A DNA stretch of 64,000 nt from CBDFKF01 sp965248765 (GTDB taxonomy: Bacteria > Pseudomonadota > Alphaproteobacteria > VGEJ01), in the NCBI GenBank assembly GCA_965248765.1, contig CBDFKF010000004.1, positions 2,728,001-2,792,000 of the forward strand, given 5' to 3'. Both the position numbers and the translations under genes were made by a program. The notes beneath the pieces were generated by a model that had not been told where the DNA came from, made no database searches, and worked only from the letters and a program-made list of their open reading frames with translations. Below, in pieces: positions 1 to 7,959 of this stretch (position 1 is its first letter; every line of letters starts with the position of its first letter).

Positions 1-462
1 GGCATCGAAGTCATCGCGGTCGATCAGCGCGCGGGCCGCGGCGAGCGCGTAGTTGCCGCCCGAGCCGATGCCGATCATCCCGTCTTCCGGCTCGAGAACA
101 TCGCCGGTGCCGCTCAAAACCAGGCTGGTCTCGCGATCGGCGACCGCCATCATCGCCTCGAGCCGCCTTAAGTAGCGATCGGTCCGCCAGTCCTTGGCGA
201 GCTCGACGCAGGCGCGCATGAGTTGCCCGGCATGCTGCTCGAGCTTGGCCTCGAGTCGTTCAAACAAAGTGAACGCATCGGCCGTCGCCCCGGCAAACCC
301 GCCGATCACGGCGCCGTCGGCGAGCCGCCGCACCTTGCGCGCGTTCGACTTGATAATAGTATCGCCGAGCGAGACCTGGCCATCGCCGGCGACGACGACG
401 GTATCGCCCTTGCGCACGCAGAGGATAGTGGTGCCGTGCCAAACTGGATCGTGCGCCGCCAT
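1..462 (-). CDS. hslV: HslV, ATP-dependent protease peptidase subunit (3' end outside window)
   Basis: Proteolytic subunit of the HslUV (ClpQY) cytosolic protease, a double hexamer that degrades substrates unfolded by HslU. The first 154 residues are visible and the reading frame runs off the left edge; the family is usually about 175-185 residues. A short propeptide (MAAHDPVWHG) precedes the Thr-Thr pair that supplies the N-terminal nucleophile. It is followed by the family blocks GDGQVSLG, KVRRL, GGFAGATADAFTL and IGSGGNYALAAA. The start is the ATG at 462-460. hslU would be expected beyond the left edge. A heat-shock type promoter lies at 533-560. Identification is firm from the continuous family match. 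Confidence 0.96.
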   Translation of the reverse strand, partial: MAAHDPVWHGTTILCVRKGDTVVVAGDGQVSLGDTIIKSNARKVRRLADGAVIGGFAGATADAFTLFERLEAKLEQHAGQLMRACVELAKDWRTDRYLRRLEAMMAVADRETSLVLSGTGDVLEPEDGMIGIGSGGNYALAAARALIDRDDFDA

Positions 463-532
463 TGATGCTCCGGGGTCGGTGGGCCGCCGCCCTGCGACCG
501 CGCCCAACGGCGGTCCGGGATCGGCCCCCACC

Positions 533-560
533 ATGTGGTGATTTGCCCGGATCGGTCAAG
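533..560 (-). promoter_or_regulatory. Putative RpoH-type promoter of hslV
   Basis: On the minus strand CTTGAC (560-555) and CCACAT (538-533) are separated by 16 bases, resembling the sigma-32 pattern CTTGAA / CCCCAT. It lies about 70 bases upstream of the hslV start. hslVU is a heat-shock operon in many proteobacteria, so the position makes sense. This is a pattern match only. Confidence 0.45.
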
Positions 561-628
561 AGTGCGCAAGGCGCTCCTTGGACGACAGCGGCGATAGCCT
601 CCTGGGCGTAGCCGGCGCGCTTGTGTCC

Positions 629-666
629 ATTCCGCGGAATAAGGTAATGCCCATTCCATGGAATGG
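629..666. promoter_or_regulatory. Paired palindromes, probable MarR operators
   Basis: Two perfect inverted repeats with the same half-site lie 24 bases apart centre to centre. ATTCCGCGGAAT is at 629-640. CCATTCCATGGAATGG is at 651-666 and contains ATTCCATGGAAT. Both fit ATTCC-NN-GGAAT. The second overlaps the first possible ATG (663) of the MarR gene, a typical arrangement for autorepression. They also lie between hslV and marR and could affect both. Confidence 0.6.
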
Positions 667-1220
667 ACAAGCGGCCGACGATGACAGACGACGGGCGGCC
701 CGAAGCCGAAAAACTCTGGCAGACCCTCGATTGGCTCGGCCTCGCCGATGAGCTCGCCACCCGGCGTGTCGACCGGGCGCTCCGCGCCGCCGGGCTCTCC
801 TTCCCCCAGTTCGCGCTCTTGAGCCACTTCACCCAGGCGCCGAGCCGGGCCCGCACCGTCACAGGCATCGCTCGCGCCCTGCGGGCCAATCAGCCGAAGA
901 TCAGCAAGCGTGCCCAACAGCTCGTCGAGAGTGGCCTCCTTGAGGTCCGGCCGAGTGCGGTCGATCGTCGCATCAAGGAGCTGATGATCACTCCCGCTGG
1001 CGGCACCGCCTTCCGTGCCGCGGTGAGCCGCCTCGCGCCCGAGGTCCAAATCATTTTTGCCGAATGGGACGTTGAGGACGTCGAGACGCTCAATACGCTG
1101 CTGTTTCGCCTGAAATCGTGGTTGGACCGCCATCGCAAAGATGGCGGAGAGGCGGCTGAGAACGGGGATTCGGATCCGGCTCAGGACGCACCGTCGACCA
1201 CCAGCGTGCGCAAGAGGTAG
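663..1220 (+). CDS. MarR family winged-helix transcriptional regulator
   Basis: About 185 residues with a MarR-type winged helix: a helical dimerisation segment (LADELATRRVDRALRAAGLSFPQFALLSHF), a recognition region (ALRANQPKISKRAQQLVESGLLEVRPS) and the D-R wing (SAVDRRIKELMITPAGG). These proteins are dimeric DNA-binding repressors, often ligand- or oxidant-responsive. A second in-frame ATG at 681 is the more likely start, because the ATG at 663 lies inside a palindrome (651-666); neither has a strong Shine-Dalgarno sequence. The C-terminal tail (after residue 155) is polar and low complexity. Its 3' end overlaps the convergent exported-protein gene by 40 bases. The target genes are unknown; hslV and the gene itself are nearest. 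Confidence 0.85.
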   Translation: MDKRPTMTDDGRPEAEKLWQTLDWLGLADELATRRVDRALRAAGLSFPQFALLSHFTQAPSRARTVTGIARALRANQPKISKRAQQLVESGLLEVRPSAVDRRIKELMITPAGGTAFRAAVSRLAPEVQIIFAEWDVEDVETLNTLLFRLKSWLDRHRKDGGEAAENGDSDPAQDAPSTTSVRKR

Positions 1221-2061
1221 GCGCTGCCGCGGTTGACGAACACGACCCCGTCGAAGGGGCCGCGAAGGCTCCGATCCACGGCCTGGAACAACCGTTCGCC
1301 ATCAAGGCTTACGCTCATCGTCCCATCGCGCGCCCGCGTCCAGGCGAGAATGTGGTCGCGGCGATCGCCCAAGCCCGCCGTTCGCGCCGTCTCGATCACG
1401 CCGATGCCCCGCCGCGACCGGTGCAGCAGGCGCACATCACCGTTTTCGGCGACCACCACGCTATACCCGTTCGACGAGCGTGCCCGCCCTTGATAGACCA
1501 CCAGTGCCACCTCACCCTCGGCGCGCTCCGCGGCGATCGTTGCGGTCAAGGAAAAGGCGTTGGTGATCGCCACCGGCGTGCTGATCTCGGCGATGCCGGC
1601 CTGCGCCGGTATTTGGCCGCCGCGTTCGTCCTTGTCCGGCTTGACCAGAAAGTCTTTGAGGAGGTCGACGGCAACGAGCCGCGGTCGTTGTCGCCACCGC
1701 CGGCTACGGCCCGGCTCAATAATCCGCTGAAGGTGACCTCGAACTTGCCGCTGTGGCGCACCCAGGCGGGGTTGCGGGTGAAGTCCCCGTCGCGGAAGTC
1801 CTCGCTCAACAGCCGCGTTTGCCAGTGGCGGTCGTGGCGATTGGCCAGCGCGCGCAGATCGCTGAGGAAGCGGGGATCGGCAGCGCGGGCCTGCTCGGCC
1901 TCGTCGACCAACCGCCGCAGCGCATCGACCAACTCCTGGACCTGGTCGGCATCGCCGCCCCACGGCGCATAGCGCGTTTCCTCGGCGCCCGCGCCGCTCA
2001 CGGCAAAGGACAAGGTGGCGGCGATCAGGCGGCGGATCATCGCTGTGTTCACCGCCACCAT
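1181..2061 (-). pseudogene. Exported protein of unknown function, frameshifted
   Basis: The N-terminal part reads MVAVNTAMIRRLIAATLSFAV and on to residue about 120; the continuation (VAVDLLKDFLVKPDKDERGG onward to VVDGAS) is in another frame. A one-base shift lies near 1672-1700. The N-terminus has a signal peptide ending near GAGA-EETRYA, so the product would be periplasmic. The C-terminal half has beta-sandwich-like strands (AFSLTATIAAE, ALVVYQGR, ILAWTRARDGTMSVSLDGE) reminiscent of LamG/concanavalin-type folds; this is only a resemblance. The start codon overlaps the stop of the upstream molybdenum hydroxylase gene (TGATG at 2063-2059), implying coupled translation. The shift may be real or a sequencing error. 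Confidence 0.7.
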
Positions 2062-4436
2062 CAGCCGGCGCGCGCCGTTTGGATGGCCCGCCAGACTCGT
2101 TGCGGCGTGAGGGGCATATCGATCGTCAGGACGCCGAGCGGTCCAAGGGCATCGAGCACGGCGCTCACCACCGCGGGCGGGGCGGCGATCGGCCCGACCT
2201 CGCCGCATCCTTTGACCCCAAGCGGGTTGTTCCGGCACGCCACCTGGTTGTTGGCGCAGGAAAACATCGGCAGATCATCGGCTCGCGGCAAGCAATAGTC
2301 CATGAGAGAGCCGCTCAAGAGCTGTCCAGTCTCCTCATCGTACACCGCGTGCTCCAACAGCGCTTGCCCGATGCCCTGGGCTGCTCCGCCCTGCTGCTGG
2401 CCGGCCACGATCAGCGGATTGATCACGATGCCGCAGTCGTCGATCGCCGTGTAGGCCTCGACCACGACCACGCCGGTCTCCGGGTCGATCTCGATCTCGG
2501 CGATGTGACAGCCGTTGGGGTAGGAGTAGAGCAGCTCGGGTGCGAACACGCCTTCGGCAGCAAGCTCTGCGCCGCCGCCGGCACGTTCCTTGGCCACATC
2601 GAACAAGCCGATGCGCCGATCGGTGCCGCGGATGGTGAAGGCGCCCTCGGCATAGTCGATGTCGACGGCGGCCGCCTCTAGCATCTCGGCCGCGACGGCA
2701 CGCCCCTGCTCTATCACCTGGTCCGCCGCGAGGGTCATCGCCGATCCGCCGAATACCATCGAGCGCGAGCCTGACGATCCCTCGCCGGCGGCGATCTCGG
2801 TGCTGTCGCCCTGGCGCAGCGCAATCACGTCCTCCGGCACCTGGAGGTGCTCGGCGACGATCTGGGCGAATGTGGTGGCATGCCCTTGGCCCTGGCTCTG
2901 AGTGCCGGTGATGACCATGACCCGGCCGCCGGGGTCGACCTTGATGATGGCCTGGTCTTCGGCCAGTGGTTGGGTTGCTTCGAGGTAGCTCGCGACCCCG
3001 ATCCCGCGCAACAGGCCCTGCGCGCTGGCCACCTCGCGGCGGGCGGCAAAGCCGTCCCAATCCGCCCGTGCCATGGCCAGATCGAGATTCTGCTCGAACT
3101 CGCCACTGTCGTAGAGATAGCCCGACCAGCCCGACGTCGTCTTGACGCCGCCCTCCTCGTCCTCCGCGCCCTCGGCGTAGCTGAAGGCGAGCGAGGTGCG
3201 ATAGGGCAGCTGGTCCGGGCGGATCATGTTGCGCCGTCTGAGCTCGGTGCGATCGAGCTTAAGCTCCCGCGCCGCCTGGTCGATCAAGCGCTCGACCGTG
3301 TAGATCGCCTCGGGCTGGCCGGCTCCGCGATAGGCATCCACCGGCACGGTGTTGGTGAACACGCCCTGCACCTCGGCATAGATCGCCGGATTGTCGTAGA
3401 CGCTGGCAAGCGTCGGTGCGCCGGCGAGCGTGGCGATGGCCGTCGCGTAGTTCGAGAGATACGCACCGAGATTGGTGATTTTCGCCACCCGCATGCCGAC
3501 GAACCGAGCCTCGGCATCGAGGGCCAGCTCAGCATGAGTCACATGGTCGCGGGCGTGGATATCGGTGATAAAGGCCTCGCTGCGGTCTGCGGCCCACCGC
3601 ACCGGGCGCCCGAGCGTCTCGGCCGCCCACACCAGCACGGGATACTCCGGATAGAGGAAGTACTTCATGCCAAAGCCGCCGCCGACGTCCGATGTCAGCA
3701 CTTGGATGCGGTCCTTCGGCACCCGAAAAATGGCATCGCACAGGATGTTGCGGATCAAGTGCACGCCCTGTGAAGAGACATGCAGCACCAGGCCGCCGTC
3801 CTCGCGCGGTGCCGCCATGGCACAGCGTGCCTCCATCGTGTTGACGATCAGCCGGTTGTTGACGAGGTCGAGCCGGGTGATGTGCGCGGCCTGGGCAAAG
3901 GCCGCTTTGACCGCCGCTTCATCGCCCAAGCACCAATCGAAGCAGAGGTTGCCCGGCGCCTCATCCCAGATCTGCGGCGCGCCGGCCTCGATGGCCGGGA
4001 CCACGCCGACCGCCGGCGGAAGCGGCTGGTAGTCGACGGCAACCCGCTCGGCCCCATCCTTGGCCTGGGCCAGGCTCTCGGCCACCACCACCGCGACCGG
4101 CTCGCCGACGTGGCGCGTCCGCTCCACCGCCAACGGCCAGTACGGCGGCTCGATACAGTCGCTGCCGTCCTTGTTCTGAAGCGGCACCATGTTGGGAATC
4201 GTGCCGAGACCGGCTTGGTGGAACTCGGCCCCGATCAGCACCGCGATCACGCCCGGTGTGGCGATGGCCTCGGCCGTCTCGATGCGCCCGAGCCGCGCGT
4301 GCGCATGGGGCGAGCGGACGAAACAGGCATGGGCCTCGTTGGCCAGGTGGATGTCGTCGGTGTAGCGGCCCTGGCCGGTCAACAGCCGCGCATCCTCGAA
4401 CCGCGGCACCGACTGGCCAATGCCGAACTTCTTCAT
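2061..4436 (-). CDS. Xanthine dehydrogenase/CO dehydrogenase family molybdopterin-binding large subunit
   Basis: A 791-residue aldehyde oxidase/xanthine dehydrogenase type large subunit (N-terminal a/b-hammerhead, then molybdopterin-binding domains). Visible motifs are VGGGFGMKYF (cofactor contact), VDAYRGAGQPEA (the form-II-like active-site loop, not the AYXCSFR of true form-I CoxL), GQSQGQGHATT-type glycine-rich Moco loop and GVKGCGEVG near the C-terminus with the conserved catalytic Glu. The start is the ATG at 4436 behind a strong AGGAGG. Family members normally work with a FAD subunit and a [2Fe-2S] subunit; neither is next to it here, so it is an orphan large subunit or has partners elsewhere. 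The substrate cannot be assigned. It is divergent from hisB. Confidence 0.9.
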   Translation of the reverse strand: MKKFGIGQSVPRFEDARLLTGQGRYTDDIHLANEAHACFVRSPHAHARLGRIETAEAIATPGVIAVLIGAEFHQAGLGTIPNMVPLQNKDGSDCIEPPYWPLAVERTRHVGEPVAVVVAESLAQAKDGAERVAVDYQPLPPAVGVVPAIEAGAPQIWDEAPGNLCFDWCLGDEAAVKAAFAQAAHITRLDLVNNRLIVNTMEARCAMAAPREDGGLVLHVSSQGVHLIRNILCDAIFRVPKDRIQVLTSDVGGGFGMKYFLYPEYPVLVWAAETLGRPVRWAADRSEAFITDIHARDHVTHAELALDAEARFVGMRVAKITNLGAYLSNYATAIATLAGAPTLASVYDNPAIYAEVQGVFTNTVPVDAYRGAGQPEAIYTVERLIDQAARELKLDRTELRRRNMIRPDQLPYRTSLAFSYAEGAEDEEGGVKTTSGWSGYLYDSGEFEQNLDLAMARADWDGFAARREVASAQGLLRGIGVASYLEATQPLAEDQAIIKVDPGGRVMVITGTQSQGQGHATTFAQIVAEHLQVPEDVIALRQGDSTEIAAGEGSSGSRSMVFGGSAMTLAADQVIEQGRAVAAEMLEAAAVDIDYAEGAFTIRGTDRRIGLFDVAKERAGGGAELAAEGVFAPELLYSYPNGCHIAEIEIDPETGVVVVEAYTAIDDCGIVINPLIVAGQQQGGAAQGIGQALLEHAVYDEETGQLLSGSLMDYCLPRADDLPMFSCANNQVACRNNPLGVKGCGEVGPIAAPPAVVSAVLDALGPLGVLTIDMPLTPQRVWRAIQTARAG

Positions 4437-4523
4437 GTCCTCCTCCCGGTCTCGCCAGTATGCCACACACGCCGCCCAGCCGCAGCCTTTGAGCTGGCCC
4501 CGACTTCCTGCTACAAGGCCGCC

Positions 4524-5156
4524 ATGGAAGCGGCGCGAAAGCGGCAGTTGAAGGCGGCTGGGCGGACCGCGCGCGTTGAGCGCGCCACCCGCGAGACCTC
4601 GGTCACGGTTGCGCTCGACCTCGACGGCAGCGGCGTCTACGACATCGCCACCGGCATCGGCTTCCTCGATCACATGCTCGAACAGCTCTCCCGCCACAGC
4701 CTGATCGACCTCGAGGTCAAGGCCGATGGCGATCTCCACATCGATTTCCACCACACCAACGAGGATGTGGCGCTGGCGATCGGCTCGGGCATCAGCGAGG
4801 CGCTCGGCGATCGCGCTGGCATCGCCCGCTACGGCGCGGCGCTCGTGCCGATGGACGAGGCGCTGACCCGCGTCGCGCTCGATGCCTCCAACCGCCCCTA
4901 TCTCGTCTGGCGGGTCGCCTTTGGCCGGCCCAAGCTCGGTGAAATGGACACCGAGCTGTTCAAGGAGTGGTTCCAGGCCTTCGCCCAGGCCGCCGGCCTC
5001 ACGCTCCATATCGAGAACCTGTACGGCGAGAACAGCCACCACATCGTCGAGTCCTGCTTCAAAGGGCTGGCGCGATCCTTGCGCCAGGCGGTCGAGATCG
5101 ATCCCCGGCGGGCCGATGCGGTGCCCTCGACCAAGGGTGTACTGCGCCGCGGCTGA
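4524..5156 (+). CDS. hisB: HisB, imidazoleglycerol-phosphate dehydratase
   Basis: A 210-residue monofunctional IGP dehydratase, sixth step of histidine biosynthesis, forming imidazole-acetol phosphate in the cytosol. It shows the two tandem half-domains with their metal-binding motifs: FLDHMLEQLSRH, HHTNEDVALAIG in the first half; PMDEAL, LDASNRP and ENSHHIVESCFK in the second. The ATG at 4524 gives a slightly long N-terminus (about 17 residues before VERATRETSV); no better start is visible. In related genomes hisB is closely followed by a DUF2628 gene and hisH; here hisH lies 8.2 kb away because of an accessory region. Confidence 0.97.
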   Translation: MEAARKRQLKAAGRTARVERATRETSVTVALDLDGSGVYDIATGIGFLDHMLEQLSRHSLIDLEVKADGDLHIDFHHTNEDVALAIGSGISEALGDRAGIARYGAALVPMDEALTRVALDASNRPYLVWRVAFGRPKLGEMDTELFKEWFQAFAQAAGLTLHIENLYGENSHHIVESCFKGLARSLRQAVEIDPRRADAVPSTKGVLRRG

Positions 5157-5258
5157 CGCACCGGCGGCCTGAACTTGCCGCGTGACCCCATATGTGGTCG
5201 TTCAGTGCGCTTTGACCTCAAAATCTAGTTGACCGGTGCCGCGTTTGCCGCTACCTAA

Positions 5259-5535
5259 CCCGTACAGGCGCAAGTACGGGTCCAAGTCCTGGCAACGGGC
5301 CCGGCCGGTGGGAAACCATCGGCCGGGCCTCGTGCTGTTGACCCGGGATGCTCGGCCATGATGGCCGGCGCCGCGTGTCCGGATGTAGGATGGGATCGCG
5401 CGCGCGCCGAATGGGCGCCGGCAGCGCAGCGCACATAGGCGAGACGCCAGGCGCGTGGACGGGTCCAACGCAGTGCTCCGAAGAACACCCTGGCGTCTCT
5501 CCGAGACTTCGGCCCGAAGGCTTCCATCTCGTATG
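5259..5535. other. Multi-hairpin intergenic region, candidate structured RNA
   Basis: Non-coding stretch after hisB with several strong stem-loops. At 5259-5280 there is CCCGTAC / GTACGGG around an 8-base loop. At 5298-5329 a 14-bp stem is closed by a GAAA tetraloop. At 5353-5367 CGGCC pairs with GGCCG. At 5441-5499 GAGACGCCAGG pairs with CCTGGCGTCTC over 11 bp and encloses two smaller hairpins, giving a three-way junction. At 5508-5520 CTTCG pairs with CGAAG. None has a following T-run, so these are not ordinary terminators. No known RNA family (6S, RNase P, tmRNA, SRP) was recognised, and the strand is unknown. Confidence 0.45.
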
Positions 5536-5544
5536 ACCTCAAGC

Positions 5545-5703
5545 CCCGAAGAACTCACGATCACGATTAAAGTATCTTCTTTCCCCTCCGCGGCGGCAAC
5601 TAAAAAACACAAGTAAAGGCCACTTTTCTGTTGATAACCCTAAGTAACCACCCACAGCTTGTCCACTGGTTGTCCACAGCCCTGTGTGGAAGGTGAGAGA
5701 ATC
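5545..5703. other. AT-rich block with DnaA-box-like sites, candidate replication origin
   Basis: This stretch is clearly AT-richer than its surroundings. It has DnaA-box-like nonamers: TTATCAACA on the minus strand (5637-5629), TTGTCCACT (5659-5667) and TTGTCCACA (5670-5678), the latter two spaced 11 bases apart. They differ from TTATCCACA at one, two and one positions. A GANTC methylation-type site (GAATC) is at 5699-5703. There is no gene here; DUF2628 starts at 5714. The his and dnaK/hrcA neighbourhoods are origin-proximal in several alphaproteobacteria. It could instead be a DnaA-controlled promoter. Confidence 0.4.
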
Positions 5704-5713
5704 TAGAGCTCTG

Positions 5714-6112
5714 ATGCGCATCTACACCGTGCACCACCGTCCCCGGCTGACCGCGGCCGGCGATGACCATGTCTTCGTGGCCGAGGGTTTCTCGTGGGCG
5801 GCCTTTCTCGTGCCGCTCTTATGGGCGCTCTACCACGGGGAGTGGCTTATCGCCTTCGTGATCGTGGTCGCCGCCGCGCTTCTCGATCTCGGGCTCGGTG
5901 CGCTGGCGCTCGACGATACGACCCGAGCGGTGCTCTGGCTGGCGGTGCAGGGGTTGATCGGCTACCACGCGGGCGACCTGCGCTGTTTCCTGCTGGGCCG
6001 CCGGGATTACCGCCAGACCGCGGTGATCGCCGCCCCGGACCTGGCGACCGCCGAAGCCCGCTTCTTTGCCATGGCCAGCGGGCCGGCACCGACGGAGCCC
6101 GCCCGTCTCTGA
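5714..6112 (+). CDS. DUF2628 domain membrane protein
   Basis: A 132-residue small inner-membrane protein. It begins MRIYTVHHRP and has the family pattern of a short soluble N-terminus (VFVAEGFSWAAFLVPLLWALYHGEW), two to three hydrophobic segments at about residues 28-45, 50-65 and 72-88, and a short cytoplasmic tail. DUF2628 genes commonly sit between hisB and hisH in alphaproteobacteria, as here. The ATG at 5714 begins at the conserved motif; an in-frame upstream ATG at 5684 would add ten residues from within the DnaA-box region. The function of the family is unknown. Confidence 0.85.
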   Translation: MRIYTVHHRPRLTAAGDDHVFVAEGFSWAAFLVPLLWALYHGEWLIAFVIVVAAALLDLGLGALALDDTTRAVLWLAVQGLIGYHAGDLRCFLLGRRDYRQTAVIAAPDLATAEARFFAMASGPAPTEPARL

Positions 6113-6142
6113 GATCCAGGGCGAGCCGAAGCGGGCCTCCGC

Positions 6143-7170
6143 CTAGCCAGCAGGGCTTGGCGTCTTGAGGAAACCCCCGACCTCCTCGAGGAAGTGGGAC
6201 CAGGCCGGTTCCTCTTCGAGGATCAAGTGATTGCGCCCTTCGAGCGGCACGAATCGTGCGTTTGGGATGGTCGCCGCGATCAGGCGCCCTTCGTTGAACG
6301 GTACGATGCCGTCGTCGCGACAATGCAGCACCAGGGTTGGTGCCGAAATCTCTGCCATTTGGCTCGTGACGTCGGTGACATCGTTGACAGAGCGGATGCG
6401 CGCCGCATTCTCGGGCGACGTCGATATACGCTGCAGTTCGTTGAACCACTCCATCTGCTCGAGGGTGGCGCCGGGCATGAAGCTTGAGGTGAACATCTGG
6501 CGAAACGCCGGGTTGTCCTGGCCCCAGCCGAGGCGGATCAGCGCTTGCATCGCCTCTGCCCGCTCCGCTTCCCTCGCCGAGCCACGGCGTTGGCGGCCGC
6601 GGGCGTAGCCACCGTAGAGGATGAGATGACTGACCCGCTCGGGATGGCGGGCTGCATAGGCAATCGAAAACGAACACCCTTGTGAAATCCCCAGAAGCGG
6701 GAAACGCTCCAGCCCGGCCGCATCGACGACTGACTCGAGGTCGCCGACGAAAGCATCGAACGAGATATCCTCGACATCCCAGTCCGACAGGCCGTTGCCG
6801 CGCTGATCGAAACGCAACAGCGTGTGATCGGCGGCCAGGTCCAACAGCAGATGACGCCAGATCGGGCTCTGCCAGTCTGGAGTCGCGTGTCCTCGTCTGT
6901 CGTGGCGTTCCGCTCCTGCATACCCTGCTGGGCCTCGACCGCGTATTGCACGGCCTCGACGACGCTGGCGAACTCGATCAGCAGGCTGTCGCCGGCGGTG
7001 CCGACCAGCCGGCCGCCGTGCTCACTGATCTTGGGATCGATCACCTCACGGCGATGTTTTTTGAGGGCGGCGAGTGTCCCGGCCTCATCGGCCTCCATCA
7101 GCCGCGAATAGCCGGCCACGTCGGCGCAGACGATGGCGGTGAGCTTGCGCTGTGGTTGCTGCTCCGTCAT
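6143..7170 (-). pseudogene. Class III nucleotidyl cyclase / alpha-beta hydrolase remnant joined by deletion
   Basis: The 5' part encodes the start of a class III cyclase (KLTAIVCADVAGYSRLMEAD, then GTAGDSLLIEFASVVEAVQ), about 95 residues. Near 6878-6890 the reading switches frame into an alpha/beta hydrolase that begins mid-domain (DWQSPIWRHLLLD) and continues to the end at 6143. The hydrolase part keeps the nucleophile elbow GISQGCS, the acid LHCRDDGIVPF and the catalytic His EGRNHLILE. The rest of the cyclase domain and the hydrolase N-terminus are missing, so a deletion fused two genes or two domains. The change is too large for a sequencing error. An in-frame ATG at 6844 could in principle still make a truncated hydrolase. 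Confidence 0.8.
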
Positions 7171-7307
7171 CGGAGCTCCTCCCGACCCCCCTCAGAAGTG
7201 TAGGGCAGTTCGGTTAACGCGGCCATTGTGGAGGGCGCGCGTCCCCGGCGTCAGCCTGCCGGTACCCCAATCACCCTTTTGCGCCGACGATGACGCTGAA
7301 ACCGACG

Positions 7308-7769
7308 CTATCGAACAGACTGGCCTCGATACGCGGCGTACAAGTCGTCGGCGGTGTCGGGTTGACCTTCGTAGACCAGGACGCCCTCAGGAACGGGCAC
7401 CCAGCGTTGAGCGCTTTTGGTCCAGATGTGGCCGACCGGTCGAAGCACATCGGTATTGTCCAGGGATCCTGCCTTCAGGCTGATCACCGGGTTCATCTCC
7501 CCACCATCGTGGAAGATTCGCACACCGCAGGTCGGACAGAAGTGCCCGCGTTTGATCGCGCCACGGTCGGATCGGTGCTCCCACGTCTTCAGTGTCCCGC
7601 GGACGAGACGGAGTGCCGTACGCGGCATCCGCAGCGACATGCCGAACGCGCTGGCCGATTGCCGCTGGCAATCGCGGCAATGACAGCAATAAAGCGTCAG
7701 GACGTGTGCCGATTCGACCTCATAGCGCACCTCGCCGCATTGGCATCCGCCAAGCCATGTGCCAGCCAT
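7308..7769 (-). CDS. GFA / CENP-V family zinc-binding protein
   Basis: A 153-residue single-domain protein of the glutathione-dependent formaldehyde-activating (GFA/CENP-V) fold. Zinc ligands are visible as CQCGEVRYEV, CCHCRDCQRQSAS and FCPTCGVRIFH. The ATG at 7769 is preceded by GGAAGGGGAA, a good ribosome site. The family includes GFA enzymes, which help form S-hydroxymethylglutathione, but most members have no proven reaction, so the formaldehyde role is not claimed. Its 3' neighbour on the same strand is the cyclase/hydrolase pseudogene. Confidence 0.88.
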   Translation of the reverse strand: MAGTWLGGCQCGEVRYEVESAHVLTLYCCHCRDCQRQSASAFGMSLRMPRTALRLVRGTLKTWEHRSDRGAIKRGHFCPTCGVRIFHDGGEMNPVISLKAGSLDNTDVLRPVGHIWTKSAQRWVPVPEGVLVYEGQPDTADDLYAAYRGQSVR

Positions 7770-7959
7770 GGCGTTCCCCTTCCGTGGTCAAAGCTGCGGT
7801 TCAAGAGCCGAGTATGGGGCGGATTTCGATCGACAGGGATGACATAGACGGCGACGCGCGGTTTCTCGGGCCAAGCTCCCACTCACGGGGCGGGAACGCG
7901 GCGGCATGTGCTAGCCTCGCCGTCCGCGGCGATGGGCCGTGACGAGGGAGGATAGTGAC

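Noticed and set aside
2061..4436. True CO dehydrogenase large subunit CoxL
   Set aside because: The active-site loop is AYRGAGQ and not AYXCSFR, and there are no coxM/coxS genes beside it.
4437..5042. Long upstream extension of the molybdenum hydroxylase reading frame
   Set aside because: It runs antisense through hisB and lies before a strong AGGAGG-ATG start at 4436, so it is a shadow frame.
5298..5329. Strong GC hairpin read as the hisB transcription terminator
   Set aside because: It is 140 bases after the stop and is not followed by a T-run on either strand; it is better grouped with the other stems as a structured region.
5259..5535. 6S RNA, RNase P RNA, tmRNA or SRP RNA
   Set aside because: None of the conserved sequence blocks that I know for these RNAs could be found in either direction.
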